In this document: piece by piece, positions 1-10,704 of the stretch | Numbering within the stretch: the first letter of the stretch is position 1 | Layout of the letters: each line of letters begins with the position of its first letter | Assembly (NCBI RefSeq): GCF_015207985.1 | Contig: NZ_JADEVV010000008.1 | Location: 32,221-96,220 of the forward strand | Source: Synechocystis salina LEGE 00031 | Lineage (GTDB): Bacteria; Cyanobacteriota; Cyanobacteriia; Cyanobacteriales; Microcystaceae | Length of the DNA stretch: 64,000 nucleotides | Reading direction: 5' to 3' | The notes under the pieces: model-generated | The model's database searches: none | What the model saw: only the letters and a program-made list of their open reading frames with translations | Told to the model about the DNA's origin: nothing | Position numbers and translations under genes: made by a program

Positions 1-826
1 CTAAGCGCAACCAGTCCCCATCCCGGCCAGTAACACTGGCTTGACTCCCCTGGGGCAAAGGGGTCAACCGGGAATAATCAGTGCCAGGGCCTGTGCGGGC
101 CACCCCTGCCTGACTGGTCACTGCAACTACCTGGGGGCGATCGCCGTTAAGTAAGGTAACGCTGCCAGGGCCAGGGGCAGAAAAAGTTTGTCCCCGCCAT
201 TGCAAATTAAATTGGGGTGTGCCCAACAAAGTCGGCAATTGTTCAGAAGTAAAGCTTTGACAGCCCTTATACTGATCCGCTGCCGTTACTTTGGGCTGGT
301 TTTCTCCGTGCAAAATTGTGTTATTTGCCGGCAACTGCACTACATTGCCCTGGGGGGTGAGGAGAATGGTTTGCCCTGCCAAAGTTACTGTAGCCGTAGC
401 ATCGGTGGGGGCGATCGCCGTAAAGCAAATCGGTTCATCGGCGGGGCGACTGATGGACACCGCCGGGGTAAGGGAACCCGGTGCAAAACCACCTTGGGCC
501 GGCAATGTGGGGCCAGTGCTAATGCGGGTAATAGTGCGCTCAATCCGTTGGGAGCCCGCCTGAAAGACAAATTGATTTTCCCCCACCTGGAGAGGAATCA
601 CAGGGGCAAAATTGCCTTGGGCACTGCGTTCAATCACCTGAGCATTCAGGGTAACCGTCACATCCGGGGCGGCGGAACCGATGAAAAAAATCGTCGGGCT
701 ACTGGTCTGGTGATTTTGGGGTGGATAAGCTAAAAATAAGGGCTGATTTTGGGCTAGAGCCGGCATGGCAACCACCGTCATTACACCAACACTCACTATT
801 GCTCCCAACCAAGATTCCATCACCAT
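1..826 (-). CDS. Periplasmic N-acetylmuramoyl-L-alanine amidase-like protein, N-terminal part (runs off the left edge)
   Basis: An open frame of 275 codons on the minus strand has no stop before the window edge, so only the N-terminus is present. It starts at ATG 826 behind GAGGAG about 10 nt upstream. A Sec-type signal peptide ends near MPALAQNQP (about residue 26). The mature part is beta-rich: a stretch like the N-terminal domain of cyanobacterial AmiC-type amidases (SPTIFFIGSAAPDVTVTLN), then an SH3-like segment near the edge (ARTGPGTDYSRL, GRDGDWLRL). In this family the zinc amidase_3 domain lies C-terminal and would be outside the window. The catalytic assignment therefore rests on the N-terminal architecture and on recollection of a similar Synechocystis protein beside uvrC. 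It could be another secreted SH3-domain protein. It is divergent from uvrC. Confidence 0.6.
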   Translation of the reverse strand, partial: MVMESWLGAIVSVGVMTVVAMPALAQNQPLFLAYPPQNHQTSSPTIFFIGSAAPDVTVTLNAQVIERSAQGNFAPVIPLQVGENQFVFQAGSQRIERTITRISTGPTLPAQGGFAPGSLTPAVSISRPADEPICFTAIAPTDATATVTLAGQTILLTPQGNVVQLPANNTILHGENQPKVTAADQYKGCQSFTSEQLPTLLGTPQFNLQWRGQTFSAPGPGSVTLLNGDRPQVVAVTSQAGVARTGPGTDYSRLTPLPQGSQASVTGRDGDWLRL

Positions 827-872
827 TCTTAATAATCTCCTCGATGCGATAACTTTCTAGAAGTTGACCTGT

Positions 873-882
873 TTGTCGACAA
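873..882. promoter_or_regulatory. Perfect 10-bp palindrome in the amidase/uvrC divergent intergenic region
   Basis: TTGTCGACAA reads the same on both strands and lies between the divergent starts of the amidase (826) and uvrC (1036). The remaining intergenic bases are AT-rich. A dimeric regulator could bind here, but no regulator is identified, and a 10-bp palindrome can occur by chance. Confidence 0.2.
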
Positions 883-1035
883 CCATACCATCAAAGCATA
901 GTAATATTTTATCGTTCCAGTGTTCATAAGAACAAGTGGTAATATTCGTCGACTATTATTCCCAAATTAATTTGCTACAGTGTCAGCTTTTCTAAAACTT
1001 CCTACAATTGAAATTTAAACCTTTCTTTTTTAGCA

Positions 1036-2946
1036 ATGGTAGTCACGGCCAATCCCATTCCCTTAATACAACAGCCGGATTTATTGGAGCAAAGACTGCA
1101 ACAAATTCCCCAGGAGCCCGGGGTTTACTTCATGGGCGATCGCCAGGGGGAAATTCTTTACATTGGTAAGGCAAAAAAATTGAGAACTAGGGTGAGATCC
1201 TATTTTCGGGACTCCCAACCCCACACTGCTCGCATTGCTTTGATGGTGCAACAGATAGCGGACATAGAATTTATTGTCACCGATACGGAAGCGGAAGCTT
1301 TAGCCTTAGAAGCAAATTTAATTAAACAACATCAACCCCATTTTAATGTCTTGCTCAAGGATGACAAAAAATACCCCTATGTTTGCATAACTTGGTCGGA
1401 AACCTATCCCCGTATTTTTATTACGAGAAAACGCCGTTTAAATCAAGCTAAGGATCGCTATTATGGCCCCTATGTGGATAGTTTCAGTTTACGGCAAACA
1501 CTAAGATTAATACAGCGTATTTTTCCCCTGCGACAACGCCGCCAGCCTCTGTTTAAACATCGTCCCTGTTTAAATTATGACATTGGTCGCTGTCCTGGAG
1601 TGTGCCAAGAATTAATTACCCCAGAAGAATACCGCCAAACGTTGCAGAAAGTAGCCATGGTTTTCCAGGGTCGTACCCAAGAGCTACACCAACTATTGAC
1701 AGAACAAATGGAAAAAGCCGCGACGGATTTAAAATTTGAACAAGCGGCCACCATTCGAGATCAAATTAATTCTTTGAGTAAACTCAACGCCGATCAAAAA
1801 GTTTCCCTACCCCAGGACACCATTTCCAGAGATGCGATCGCCGTGGCCAGTGACGGACAAATTAGCGCCATTCAGCTATTTCAAATCCGAGCGGGGAGAT
1901 TGGTGGGAAGGCTGGGGTTTTTCGCTGACGGAGTAGAGTCAGAACAAGAAAAAGGGGAAGTATTACAACGGGTGTTGGAACAGCATTATCAACAGGTGGA
2001 TGCGGTGGAAATTCCCAGTGAAATTATTCTGCCCTGTGCTTTGCCTGAAGGGGAATTGCTCAACGATTGGTTAACCAGCCAAAGGGGAAGAAAAGTAACT
2101 TTTAACCTGCCCCAAAGACAAACCAAAGCTGAACTACTAGAAATGGTAGAACGCAATGCCCAATACGAGTTGGAAAGGCTACAAAAACAGACTGCTAAGA
2201 ACGTTACAGCCTTAGAAGATTTAGCGGAAATTTTAGATTTAGAAACTTTGCCAAAACGTATCGAAGGCTATGACATATCCCATATTCAAGGTTCTAACGC
2301 TGTGGCTTCCCAAGTCGTATTCATTGATGGAGTGCCAGCCCAACAATATTATCGCCATTATAAAATCAAAAATCCATCCATTAAAGTTGGCCACTCCGAC
2401 GATTTTGCCAGTTTAGCGGAAGTAATTAGCCGTCGTTTCCGTCCGTCTGGAAAAAGTCAACATAGTAACCAAGATTGGCCAGATTTAATTATGATTGATG
2501 GTGGCAAAGGACAGCTATCTGCAGTGGTTAAAGTGCTAACGGAAATGGATTTACTGGATAAATTTACCGTGGTTAGTTTAGCTAAACAAAGGGAAGAAAT
2601 TTTTCTACCGGGGGAATCTCAACCGTTGCTCACCCATGCGGAGCAGCCTGGAGTGCAATTATTGCGTCGTTTGCGGGATGAAGCTCACCGCTTTGCTGTC
2701 AGTTTCCACCGTCAACAAAGACTTAGTAAAAGTCGGCGATCGCGCCTGGATGAAATCTCCGGTTTAGGTTTTAGTCGCCAAAAACAACTGTTAGCCCATT
2801 TCCGTTCTTTGGACTATATTCGGGAGGCCAGCGTCAAACAATTACAGGAAGTACCGGGAATTGGCCCCCAATTAGCCCAGGCGATTTATGATTACTTTCA
2901 TCCCACAAGTGAACAAACTGTTATTTCCACAGCGGAGTCTTTATGA
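1036..2946 (+). CDS. uvrC: Excinuclease ABC subunit C
   Basis: UvrC makes both incisions around DNA lesions after UvrAB loading in nucleotide excision repair. At 636 residues it is full length for the family. The N-terminal GIY-YIG nuclease is seen as GVYFM (29-33) and LYIGKA (41-46). A Cys-containing segment follows ([13 protein letters not shown]). A UVR motif lies near residues 200-240 ([13 protein letters not shown]). The central RNase H-like nuclease domain contains GYDISHIQG and [12 protein letters not shown]. The C-terminus carries tandem helix-hairpin-helix motifs ([29 protein letters not shown]). The ATG at 1036 is the first start in frame. It is transcribed alone, divergently from the amidase. 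Confidence 0.97.
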   Translation: MVVTANPIPLIQQPDLLEQRLQQIPQEPGVYFMGDRQGEILYIGKAKKLRTRVRSYFRDSQPHTARIALMVQQIADIEFIVTDTEAEALALEANLIKQHQPHFNVLLKDDKKYPYVCITWSETYPRIFITRKRRLNQAKDRYYGPYVDSFSLRQTLRLIQRIFPLRQRRQPLFKHRPCLNYDIGRCPGVCQELITPEEYRQTLQKVAMVFQGRTQELHQLLTEQMEKAATDLKFEQAATIRDQINSLSKLNADQKVSLPQDTISRDAIAVASDGQISAIQLFQIRAGRLVGRLGFFADGVESEQEKGEVLQRVLEQHYQQVDAVEIPSEIILPCALPEGELLNDWLTSQRGRKVTFNLPQRQTKAELLEMVERNAQYELERLQKQTAKNVTALEDLAEILDLETLPKRIEGYDISHIQGSNAVASQVVFIDGVPAQQYYRHYKIKNPSIKVGHSDDFASLAEVISRRFRPSGKSQHSNQDWPDLIMIDGGKGQLSAVVKVLTEMDLLDKFTVVSLAKQREEIFLPGESQPLLTHAEQPGVQLLRRLRDEAHRFAVSFHRQQRLSKSRRSRLDEISGLGFSRQKQLLAHFRSLDYIREASVKQLQEVPGIGPQLAQAIYDYFHPTSEQTVISTAESL

Positions 2947-3033
2947 GTCTTAGTTGTGAACAGCAATGCGGATGGGTTGACAATATGTCTTACTACCAAC
3001 ATTTTCAGAAAATTTGTTGCCCATGAGAGTAAA

Positions 3034-3423
3034 TTACCGTATATTTTTTACCAAAGCAGTAGGAATATTAGGACTTTCAGGATTGACCATAATGGTTTGT
3101 GAACGGGGACTAATAACCAAATCCATATCTTCCAAGGGCACAGCCCCCAGCAACACTGCATCCCCCAAGACTAAGGCCCCAGTAAAACAGTTGCGATTGC
3201 CAAACCTCACTTGAATTGGCCCCACATAATCAACTAATCTTTTTTTGCTATCTGCGGTGGTGACTTCCCGCTGTTCCAGCTTTTCTAATTTGAGTTGAAT
3301 GACAACATGCTCAGGAATGCAAAGGGTGATCGCTCCTGTATCAACTAAGGCGTTGACCTTCATTGGTTGTAGCGTTTTTTCTTTGGGATTAATAAGCTCA
3401 ATATTGGCATAAACTAAACCCAT
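3034..3423 (-). CDS. Retropepsin-like (clan AA) aspartic protease family protein
   Basis: This 129-residue protein has a single retroviral-type aspartic protease motif, ALVDTGAITL, with candidate catalytic Asp28. Beta-strand-like hydrophobic segments follow (YVGPIQVRFG, GALVLGDAVLLG). Short clan AA proteins of this size are common in cyanobacteria. They are expected to act as dimers, each chain giving one Asp. Substrates are generally unknown, and some are encoded beside toxin-antitoxin genes, which is not seen here. The gene sits between convergent uvrC and the ABC1 kinase. A plus-strand frame at 3014-3214 is judged to be its shadow. Confidence 0.75.
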   Translation of the reverse strand: MGLVYANIELINPKEKTLQPMKVNALVDTGAITLCIPEHVVIQLKLEKLEQREVTTADSKKRLVDYVGPIQVRFGNRNCFTGALVLGDAVLLGAVPLEDMDLVISPRSQTIMVNPESPNIPTALVKNIR

Positions 3424-3499
3424 TTTATTGACCTCAAGGAAAATTATAATTTGCTGGCTATGATCGCATAACTATAACCGTTTTCAGGCGAACTAATTA

Positions 3500-5146
3500 T
3501 TATTTTAATCTTCCTGATCGAAGAATACTAATCACCAACCAAAAACCAATTACCGTAGCGGCCACAAACAGAACATTGGCAATTAAAGTTAGCTGTTGAT
3601 CATTGCCGGTGGAAAGGATTGCCGCCCCCATAATTAGGGAACCCAGCACAATACTAAAAGATAAACGATTCGCTGATTTATCGATGGTGCGTCGTAGGGG
3701 TTCCAGACCCTCAATGCGGACATTCCATTGCAACGTTTCCGTTGTTAGGCGATCGAGCAATACATCCATTTGCCTAGGGGTTTTAAGGGAAACTGCTTTG
3801 AGGTCTAAGACTGTTCTTAAGGCTGTTTGCAAAGGGTTAGTGCCAAACAATTGCCGACGAAAAAGATCAGTAATCAGGGGATTAATTTCGGTAAATAAAT
3901 TTAATTCGGGATTAAATTGGCGTCCGGCCCCTTCGAGGTTGGCTAAACATTTGGCGTATAGTCCCAAACAAGCGGGAACTTTCAGTTTATTTACCCTGGC
4001 AATGCGAAGAAATTCATACACTACTTCACTGAAGTTAAATTCCGACAAGCTTAGGTCATAATATTTCCGCAACATGCGTTCATAATCTACCTCTAACCGC
4101 TGGAAGTTAACGTGGCCCACCGATTCCGACAGCTCCACCGTTAACTGGGCACAACGTTTGGCATCCAAATCAACGATCGCCAATAGCATTTCCGTTAATA
4201 ACTGCCTGGTGCGGGGATCAAGGCGACCCACCATGCCGCAATCAATTAGAGCTAAACGACCATCTTCTAAGTAAAAAATGTTGCCGGGGTGGGGATCGGC
4301 GTGGAAAAAGCCATCGACATAAAGTTGCTGGAAAAAGGCCCGGAATAACAGGGTGGTAATTTCCTTTTTGCGTTCGGTAATATTTTTCTCGCTAGGGGGC
4401 TGACTTAAATCCGCCGTTAAAATTGGCACTCCATCAAGCCATTCCAACACGAGAAATTTCTCGTTAGTTAATTTCCAATAAACTTTCGGAATTACTAATT
4501 GATTGGGATCAAACCAGGTAGTTTTAGCTAGGTTAGACCGTAGGGTATTGGTATAAATCGCTTCGGTATCAAAATTTAACTCGGCTTTAACCGTTTGGGT
4601 AAACTCATCCGCTAGTTTGACAATGTCGTAATTCTGGCCAAATTCTGTCCGGGAAATCAACTCAGCTACATCTTTAATCAGTAAACTATCCTGCTCCACG
4701 ACGGCATCAATGCCGGGACGTTTAACTTTAATGGCAACGGTTTCCCCACTCTGCAACACCGCTCGATGGATCTGACCAATGGAACCCGCGGCGATGGGTT
4801 CAGGCTCAATTTCTTGAAATGTTTCCCCCAGCGGTTGGGGAAATTCTCGCTGCAATAAATCATCGATCGCCGACCAAGGTAAGGGGGGAACGTTGGATTG
4901 TAGGGCAGTGAGGGCGTTGATGTAGCGGGGAGGTAAAAGGTCGGGGCGGGTGCTGAGCAGTTGCCCTAATTTGACGTAGAACGGCCCCAACTCGACGAGG
5001 ATTTTGGTGAGAACTTCCGGTGTCGGAATTTGTGGTTCCCCCACTTTCCCCATGGTTAAGAGGCCGTTCATGTAGTCCCAGCCGTTGCTGAGCAGTACTT
5101 TAATGATCTCGCCACGGCGATCGCCGGCTTGAGGTAAGGCAAACAT
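3500..5146 (-). CDS. ABC1/UbiB/ADCK-family atypical kinase
   Basis: The protein has 548 residues. Family landmarks are visible in order: the KxGQ motif (YVKLGQLLSTRPDLLPP), the Ala-rich nucleotide loop (AAGSIGQIHRA), the VAIK-type lysine (VAIKVKRPG), the catalytic segment HADPHPGNIF, and the metal-binding motif LIDCGMVG in place of DFG. Two hydrophobic segments close the chain (FSIVLGSLIMGAAIL and LIANVLFVAATVIGFWLVI), as expected for membrane-anchored UbiB-like kinases. Family members act on prenylquinone or lipid metabolism, and in plastids at plastoglobules; the substrate here is not known. The stop of the upstream DUF4149-like gene lies only about 20 bp before this start, suggesting an operon. 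Confidence 0.93.
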   Translation of the reverse strand: MFALPQAGDRRGEIIKVLLSNGWDYMNGLLTMGKVGEPQIPTPEVLTKILVELGPFYVKLGQLLSTRPDLLPPRYINALTALQSNVPPLPWSAIDDLLQREFPQPLGETFQEIEPEPIAAGSIGQIHRAVLQSGETVAIKVKRPGIDAVVEQDSLLIKDVAELISRTEFGQNYDIVKLADEFTQTVKAELNFDTEAIYTNTLRSNLAKTTWFDPNQLVIPKVYWKLTNEKFLVLEWLDGVPILTADLSQPPSEKNITERKKEITTLLFRAFFQQLYVDGFFHADPHPGNIFYLEDGRLALIDCGMVGRLDPRTRQLLTEMLLAIVDLDAKRCAQLTVELSESVGHVNFQRLEVDYERMLRKYYDLSLSEFNFSEVVYEFLRIARVNKLKVPACLGLYAKCLANLEGAGRQFNPELNLFTEINPLITDLFRRQLFGTNPLQTALRTVLDLKAVSLKTPRQMDVLLDRLTTETLQWNVRIEGLEPLRRTIDKSANRLSFSIVLGSLIMGAAILSTGNDQQLTLIANVLFVAATVIGFWLVISILRSGRLK

Positions 5147-5166
5147 TAAGTGTCAATAAGAATTGG

Positions 5167-5673
5167 TCAATGGCGCACTGCTGCTTGGTAAGACCAGTGT
5201 AGGAGAGTTAGTCCCAGTGCCAATTTAACTAATTCTAGCCCCCAATAGAGCCAGTGCAAGGGCATCATCGCCGCAGGCATTTCCCCGGTGCTGGTGAAAC
5301 TCGCCATATCAAAGCCTAAATCCGTGATGGCTGGGGTCAAAATGTAGGTATAAACAATGGCGATCGCCAACAGAATAATGGCGAAAATTCGACTAAATCG
5401 TTGTCCTGGAGCAGAGAAAAAGCCCTGTTGATGGAGTAAAAAACAGCCAGACGCCACTAGACCCGCAAATAAGAGTTCTAGGTGATTAAAAACGGAAAAT
5501 AGTAAATGGCCAGCACTGATAAAACCCGGTTCGGCCATCATACCAGCGGCGGAAAGGCTGGGCACCACCAGTAAATCCATCACCAAGCTACCGGCGAGCC
5601 ACATGGCCAAACTGCCCATCACGAGCAGTGGCCAATCCACCATGGCAATGGTTAATTTAGCGGTACGGTTCAT
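5167..5673 (-). CDS. DUF4149-like four-helix integral membrane protein
   Basis: This 168-residue protein has four predicted membrane segments: WPLLVMGSLAMWLAGSLVM, LLFSVFNHLELLFAGLVASG, FAIILLAIAIVYTYILTP and LYWGLELVKLALGLTLL. No catalytic motif is recognised. The pattern resembles conserved cyanobacterial DUF4149 proteins of unknown role. It is probably the first gene of a two-gene unit with the ABC1 kinase 20 bp downstream. The first ATG at 5673 lies just behind a purine-rich stretch (AGGTGATC), a plausible ribosome binding site. Confidence 0.7.
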   Translation of the reverse strand: MNRTAKLTIAMVDWPLLVMGSLAMWLAGSLVMDLLVVPSLSAAGMMAEPGFISAGHLLFSVFNHLELLFAGLVASGCFLLHQQGFFSAPGQRFSRIFAIILLAIAIVYTYILTPAITDLGFDMASFTSTGEMPAAMMPLHWLYWGLELVKLALGLTLLHWSYQAAVRH

Positions 5674-5890
5674 AGATCACCTCACTCTGGTTAACAGAGT
5701 TGTATTTAAAGTTAAACAAAATTGAATCAAGCTGGAATAATGGGGCAAAAATTACCCAAGAAATAATTGCAGATATTTTTATTATTGGCAGGGGATTTAG
5801 TTCCGAGGAAAAAATTGAGATGGATCTTTACAGAATGGGCATAAATTGGAGCTTTTCGTAATCTTTGTTTACGTTGGCTTGAGTAAAAAT

Positions 5891-6699
5891 TCAGCGATTC
5901 TTTATCCAATAACTCGCCAGCAGGCCATACTCCCGACTCTGGGCAGAAGCAAAATTTAACCAACCTTCTCCCTCCTTCCCGACCCGATTGATGGGGACAA
6001 TTTCCACGCCGCTGTTGCTGTAGGCCAAACCCTGAAAAGTGTGGACCAAATCCTTTGACCACCGATCGCCATGAATGGTTAACCCTTGCTCCTGCAACCA
6101 TCCCCTTAAATGCTGGAGAGTAATACCCGGTAACTGTTGCCCGGTTAAAGGGGGCGTAAAAAATTCGCCGTCCCGCCAACCCCAGAGATTCCCCGTGGAC
6201 GTCTCCAACCAATGGCCGTTAGCATCGGTCAAAATGGCTTCCTGAGCGTTATTTTCCTGGGCAATACGTTGGGCTAACCAAGGAGCGAAATAATTGCCCG
6301 TTTTCAATTCCGCTAGGGAACGTTGGTAACGACCGGGGGCCATCAGCCAAGCATTAATGCCTAATTGTTGTCGTTGTTCCAAATCTTCCGCCAGTGCCCG
6401 CCCTGTTATTAATATCTGTCCCGAAGGAAAACAGGTTAGACGTAGGATTGGATACCGTTGGCTCAAATGCCGAGCCGCTTGATCCACCGGCCCCCAGTCT
6501 GGTGCAGGCCATTGCAGACTAACTAAACTTCGTCGCAGGCGATCGCCATGATCAACCCAGTGGGTAAAGGGATGGTCAAGACATTGCTGGTAAACCCTCA
6601 GAGTGGTGAATACAGTGGCCCCGTACAGTAAGCCAGGCTCATTAATCGGTAATTCGATTACATCCTGCTCAAACCATTGACCGTCCCACCAGTACAACA

Positions 6700-6700
<1 letters not shown>
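5891..6700 (-). CDS. pabC: Aminotransferase class IV, probable 4-amino-4-deoxychorismate lyase
   Basis: This 269-residue PLP fold-type IV protein would cleave aminodeoxychorismate to p-aminobenzoate and pyruvate for folate synthesis. Seen features are the N-terminal segment GLLYGATVFTTLRVY, a probable PLP lysine in ELKTGNY, and the family signature AILTDANGHWLETSTGNLWG followed by TPPLTGQQLPGITL. The last segment is typical of this family and of D-amino-acid and branched-chain relatives, so the substrate is inferred. The start overlaps the fabG stop by one base (TAATG), which implies translational coupling. A 217-bp gap to the next gene on the left holds nothing recognisable. Confidence 0.8.
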
Positions 6701-7479
<779 letters not shown>

Positions 7480-7602
7480 TCAGCCATTACGCCATAATTT
7501 CACAATGCAAACCGAGTCTCATTTTAAGGGTTTGGCGCATCCATGGAGGAACTTCCCTGGGAGCCCAGGGAGCTTTGGGTTACCCTAAAAAATAATTAAC
7601 CA

Positions 7603-8853
7603 ATGACATTTCCTGATCGAAGTTCCGCAAATTTCCCCCACCCTATGCTTTATCGACGTTTTGGCCGCACTGCATTGTCCATGCCGGTTTTTTCCTGTGG
7701 AGGCATGCGCTATCAGTTCCAATGGCAGGATGCGCCCTTCGCTCAGGTTCCGCAGGATAACCAGCACAATTTGCAAGCCACCATTGAGCGTTCCCTGGAG
7801 TTGGGCATTAACCACATTGAAACTGCTAGGGGTTATGGCACTTCGGAAATGCAGTTGGGAAAAATTTTGCCCCAATTACCCAGGGAAAAATTGATTGTGC
7901 AGACAAAGGTTAGCCCTAAGGATGACCCTAAGGACTTTCGCCGGGAGTTTGATAAATCTTTGGGTTACTTAAATCTGGAATACGTCGATTTGTTGGGCAT
8001 CCACGGCATTAACAATCGGGAAACCCTGGAGCAAAGTTTACGTCCTGGCGGTTGTTTAGCTGTTTGTCGGCAATTACAACGGGAAGGCCTAGTAAAGTTT
8101 GTTGGTTTTTCCACCCATGGCCCCACCGCAATCATTACCGAAGCGATTAATTCCGGGGAATTTGATTACGTCAACCTCCACTGGTACTACATTTTTCAAG
8201 ACAATTGGCCGGCGATCGCCGCCGCCACGGCCCAGGATATGGGGGTCTTTATTATTAGCCCATCCGATAAGGGAGGACAACTTTATAACCCGCCCCAAAA
8301 GCTGGTGAATTTATGCCAACCCCTCAGCCCGATGGTATTTAACAATCTGTTTTGCCTATCCCATTCCCAAGTCCACACCCTCAGTATTGGTGCATCCCGG
8401 CCAACGGATTTTGATGAGCATATAAAAACCCTGCCCTATCTAGCATCGGAGCAGGAGACTGAAAAAGTTTTACAACCGATTTTGGCGAACCTCCATAGGG
8501 CCATGGTGGAAGCTTTAGGGGAAGATTGGGTCAATGGTTGGCGCATCGGTTTACCCAGCCCGGAAAATACCCCTGGGGAAATTAACATTCCCAAAATTCT
8601 CTGGCTTTATAATCTTTGCCAAAGCTTTGACTTGGTGGAATACAGCAAAATGCGCTACAACCTGTTGGGCAACGGCGGCCATTGGTTCCCTGGTCAACCG
8701 GCCAGCAACTTTGATGAGCAAAAACTCTGGCAATGTTTAGCCCACAGTCCCCACCGACAGAGGGTGTTAGAAATTTTGCAGGAAACGGATCGAATGCTTA
8801 AAGGGGAAACGGTGCAAAGATTGTCCCGTCAGGAGGTGGCCAAAACTAGTTAA
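7603..8853 (+). CDS. Aldo/keto reductase family oxidoreductase
   Basis: This 416-residue protein has an N-terminal aldo/keto reductase barrel. The expected tetrad is visible: Asp/Glu and Tyr in the strand [16 protein letters not shown], Lys in VQTKVSP, and His in LGIHGIN. The C-terminal 100 residues resemble the extension of COG1453-type reductases, which often carry 4Fe-4S cysteine motifs. Here only isolated cysteines remain ([16 protein letters not shown]), so no cluster is expected. A second in-frame ATG at 7645 ([11 protein letters not shown]) fits the family N-terminus equally well, and neither start has a clear ribosome binding site. The substrate is unknown. Confidence 0.82.
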   Translation: MTFPDRSSANFPHPMLYRRFGRTALSMPVFSCGGMRYQFQWQDAPFAQVPQDNQHNLQATIERSLELGINHIETARGYGTSEMQLGKILPQLPREKLIVQTKVSPKDDPKDFRREFDKSLGYLNLEYVDLLGIHGINNRETLEQSLRPGGCLAVCRQLQREGLVKFVGFSTHGPTAIITEAINSGEFDYVNLHWYYIFQDNWPAIAAATAQDMGVFIISPSDKGGQLYNPPQKLVNLCQPLSPMVFNNLFCLSHSQVHTLSIGASRPTDFDEHIKTLPYLASEQETEKVLQPILANLHRAMVEALGEDWVNGWRIGLPSPENTPGEINIPKILWLYNLCQSFDLVEYSKMRYNLLGNGGHWFPGQPASNFDEQKLWQCLAHSPHRQRVLEILQETDRMLKGETVQRLSRQEVAKTS

Positions 8854-8975
8854 TTATTCTGGGAAGAATTGCTAATGTTTTGCTGTGCTGGCCAGACAAA
8901 GTACGGCGATCGCCATGGCTTCCAGTTCGATTTGATGAGGTTGACCCATTTTTGCCCTGCTACCCAACGACCACC

Positions 8976-9869
8976 ATGAATACCCCTTCCCCGCCCCGTG
9001 AGTCCCCCCCACGTTTGCCCAGTTGGTTAAAACGCCCCATTGGTAGAGCTAGTGAGTTGTCCACAGTTCAACAAATTATTAAACAGCGTCAAATTCACAC
9101 CATTTGCGAAGAAGGTCGTTGTCCTAATCGGGGGGAATGTTACGCCAACCAAACAGCTACTTTTTTATTAATGGGTCAAATTTGTACCAGAGCCTGCGGT
9201 TTTTGTCAGGTGGAAAAGGGCCAAGCTCCCATGACATTGGATCAGGATGAACCGAAAAAAGTAGCAGAAGCGGTGCAATTATTGGGGCTTAAATATGTGG
9301 TATTAACTTCCGTCGCTAGGGATGATTTGGCCGATGGTGGCGCTGGTTGGTTTGTGCACGTGATGGAGCGCATTCGTAAGGAAAATTTTGCTACCGACAT
9401 AGAAGTTTTAACGCCGGATTTTTGGGGTGGTATTGGTCGAGAAATCAGCCAAAAAGAGCGGGTGTTGACGGTGGCCAAGGCTAAACCTATTTGCTATAAC
9501 CATAACTTAGAAACAGTGGCTAGATTGCAGGGCAAAGTACGACGGGGAGCAAAATATCAACGTTCTCTGAATGTGTTGCGCTGGGTGAAAGAATTTGATC
9601 CCAGCATTTTTACCAAGTCTGGGTTGATGTTGGGGCATGGAGAAACGGTGAATGAAATTGTCGAAACCCTCAAGGACTTGCGTTCCGTGGGTTGCGATCG
9701 CCTGACGTTAGGACAATATATGCAACCGTCTTTAGAGCATCTAACCGTGCAAAAATATTGGACTCCAGAGGAGTTTGAACAGTTGGGTCAAATTGCCAGG
9801 GAATTGGGCTTTAGCCATGTGCGATCGGGGCCCTTGGTGCGGAGTTCTTACCATGCTGGAGAAGATTGA
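8976..9869 (+). CDS. lipA: Lipoyl synthase
   Basis: This radical SAM enzyme inserts two sulfurs into protein-bound octanoyl groups to form lipoyl cofactors, for example on GcvH (encoded at 23.2 kb) and 2-oxoacid dehydrogenases. From ATG 8976 it is 297 residues. The auxiliary cluster cysteines are C44, C49 and C55 ([12 protein letters not shown]) and the radical SAM cysteines are C70, C74 and C77 (CTRACGFC). The C-terminal RSSYHAG carries the conserved RSSY serine. A longer in-frame reading from 8880 would add 32 residues from a TTG start unlike the family, so it is rejected. Confidence 0.96.
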   Translation: MNTPSPPRESPPRLPSWLKRPIGRASELSTVQQIIKQRQIHTICEEGRCPNRGECYANQTATFLLMGQICTRACGFCQVEKGQAPMTLDQDEPKKVAEAVQLLGLKYVVLTSVARDDLADGGAGWFVHVMERIRKENFATDIEVLTPDFWGGIGREISQKERVLTVAKAKPICYNHNLETVARLQGKVRRGAKYQRSLNVLRWVKEFDPSIFTKSGLMLGHGETVNEIVETLKDLRSVGCDRLTLGQYMQPSLEHLTVQKYWTPEEFEQLGQIARELGFSHVRSGPLVRSSYHAGED

Positions 9870-9931
9870 TAAAAACAAAAAAGCAATGATTTATCCCCAA
9901 GAATTACCAGGGAATTGCGAGGAAATAAAGG

Positions 9932-10549
9932 GTGAAAATTAATGTTGACTATGCCATTGCCCAATATGCCCAGGGTCTGTTTTTAATGGCCGATGACCGC
10001 CATGGGCTGGGTTGGTATTCCAGCGATCGCCATGCCTTAATTCCCTTAGACGATCAATTTCGTTATCCCAAATCTTTGCAACGGGTGCTCAATCAAAATC
10101 GTTTCCAAGTCAAAATTAATCAAGCTTTCACCGCTGTTTGTGAGGGATGTGCCGCCCGCCCTGAAACCTGGATTTCCCAAGAATTAATTGAGGTTTACCA
10201 TACCTTTCACGTTGCCGGTTGGGCCCACAGCTTTGAAACTTGGTACGGCGATCGCCTAGCGGGGGGAATTTTGGGCATTGCTATCCGGGGGGCTTTCATT
10301 GGGGAATCGATGTTTTACAATGTCCCTGAAGCCTCTAAAGTTGCCATGGTTAAATTAGTGCAGCATTTGCGACAACGGGGCTATAAGTTATTCGATGCCC
10401 AGCTACAAAATCCCCACCTGGAAAGATTTGGAGCCTACGAAGTGGAAGAAAAAGATTATAAAAAGCAGTTAGAGAAAGCCCTCAGTTATCGTTGTCAGTT
10501 TACTTCCGAGCCTGATTTTTATGATTATGTAATTAATTTAACTGATTGA
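9932..10549 (+). CDS. aat: Leucyl/phenylalanyl-tRNA-protein transferase
   Basis: Aat transfers Leu or Phe from tRNA to N-terminal Arg or Lys of proteins, marking them for ClpS/ClpAP-type degradation in the N-degron pathway. The 205-residue protein shows the family segments YAQGLFLMAD, GWYSSDRHALIPLD, YHTFHVAGWAHSFETW, GGILGIAIRGAFIGESMF and LFDAQLQNPHLERFGA. The start is GTG at 9932, preceded by GAGG. Cyanobacterial Aat proteins begin in this short way without a long N-terminal extension. It lies 62 bp after lipA on the same strand. Confidence 0.93.
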   Translation: MKINVDYAIAQYAQGLFLMADDRHGLGWYSSDRHALIPLDDQFRYPKSLQRVLNQNRFQVKINQAFTAVCEGCAARPETWISQELIEVYHTFHVAGWAHSFETWYGDRLAGGILGIAIRGAFIGESMFYNVPEASKVAMVKLVQHLRQRGYKLFDAQLQNPHLERFGAYEVEEKDYKKQLEKALSYRCQFTSEPDFYDYVINLTD

Positions 10550-10704
10550 CCTTTTCTTTTTCATAAAGAAAAAAATTATACTTTCTGTTTATGTCCAATT
10601 TAACACTAGTTCTAACCTGACGAATAAGGATTAATTGCTGAGATTTAAATCGATTACTTCTAGGTTTTATCCCTAGCAATTTTTCGTTCTGGACGATGGA
10701 GAAA

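Noticed and set aside
188..733. 181-codon plus-strand frame
   Set aside because: It lies antisense to the open amidase frame, has no domain and a Gly/Arg-rich translation typical of a shadow frame.
3014..3214. 66-codon plus-strand frame with a hydrophobic start
   Set aside because: It is antisense to the aspartic-protease-like gene, whose DTG motif and length are more convincing.
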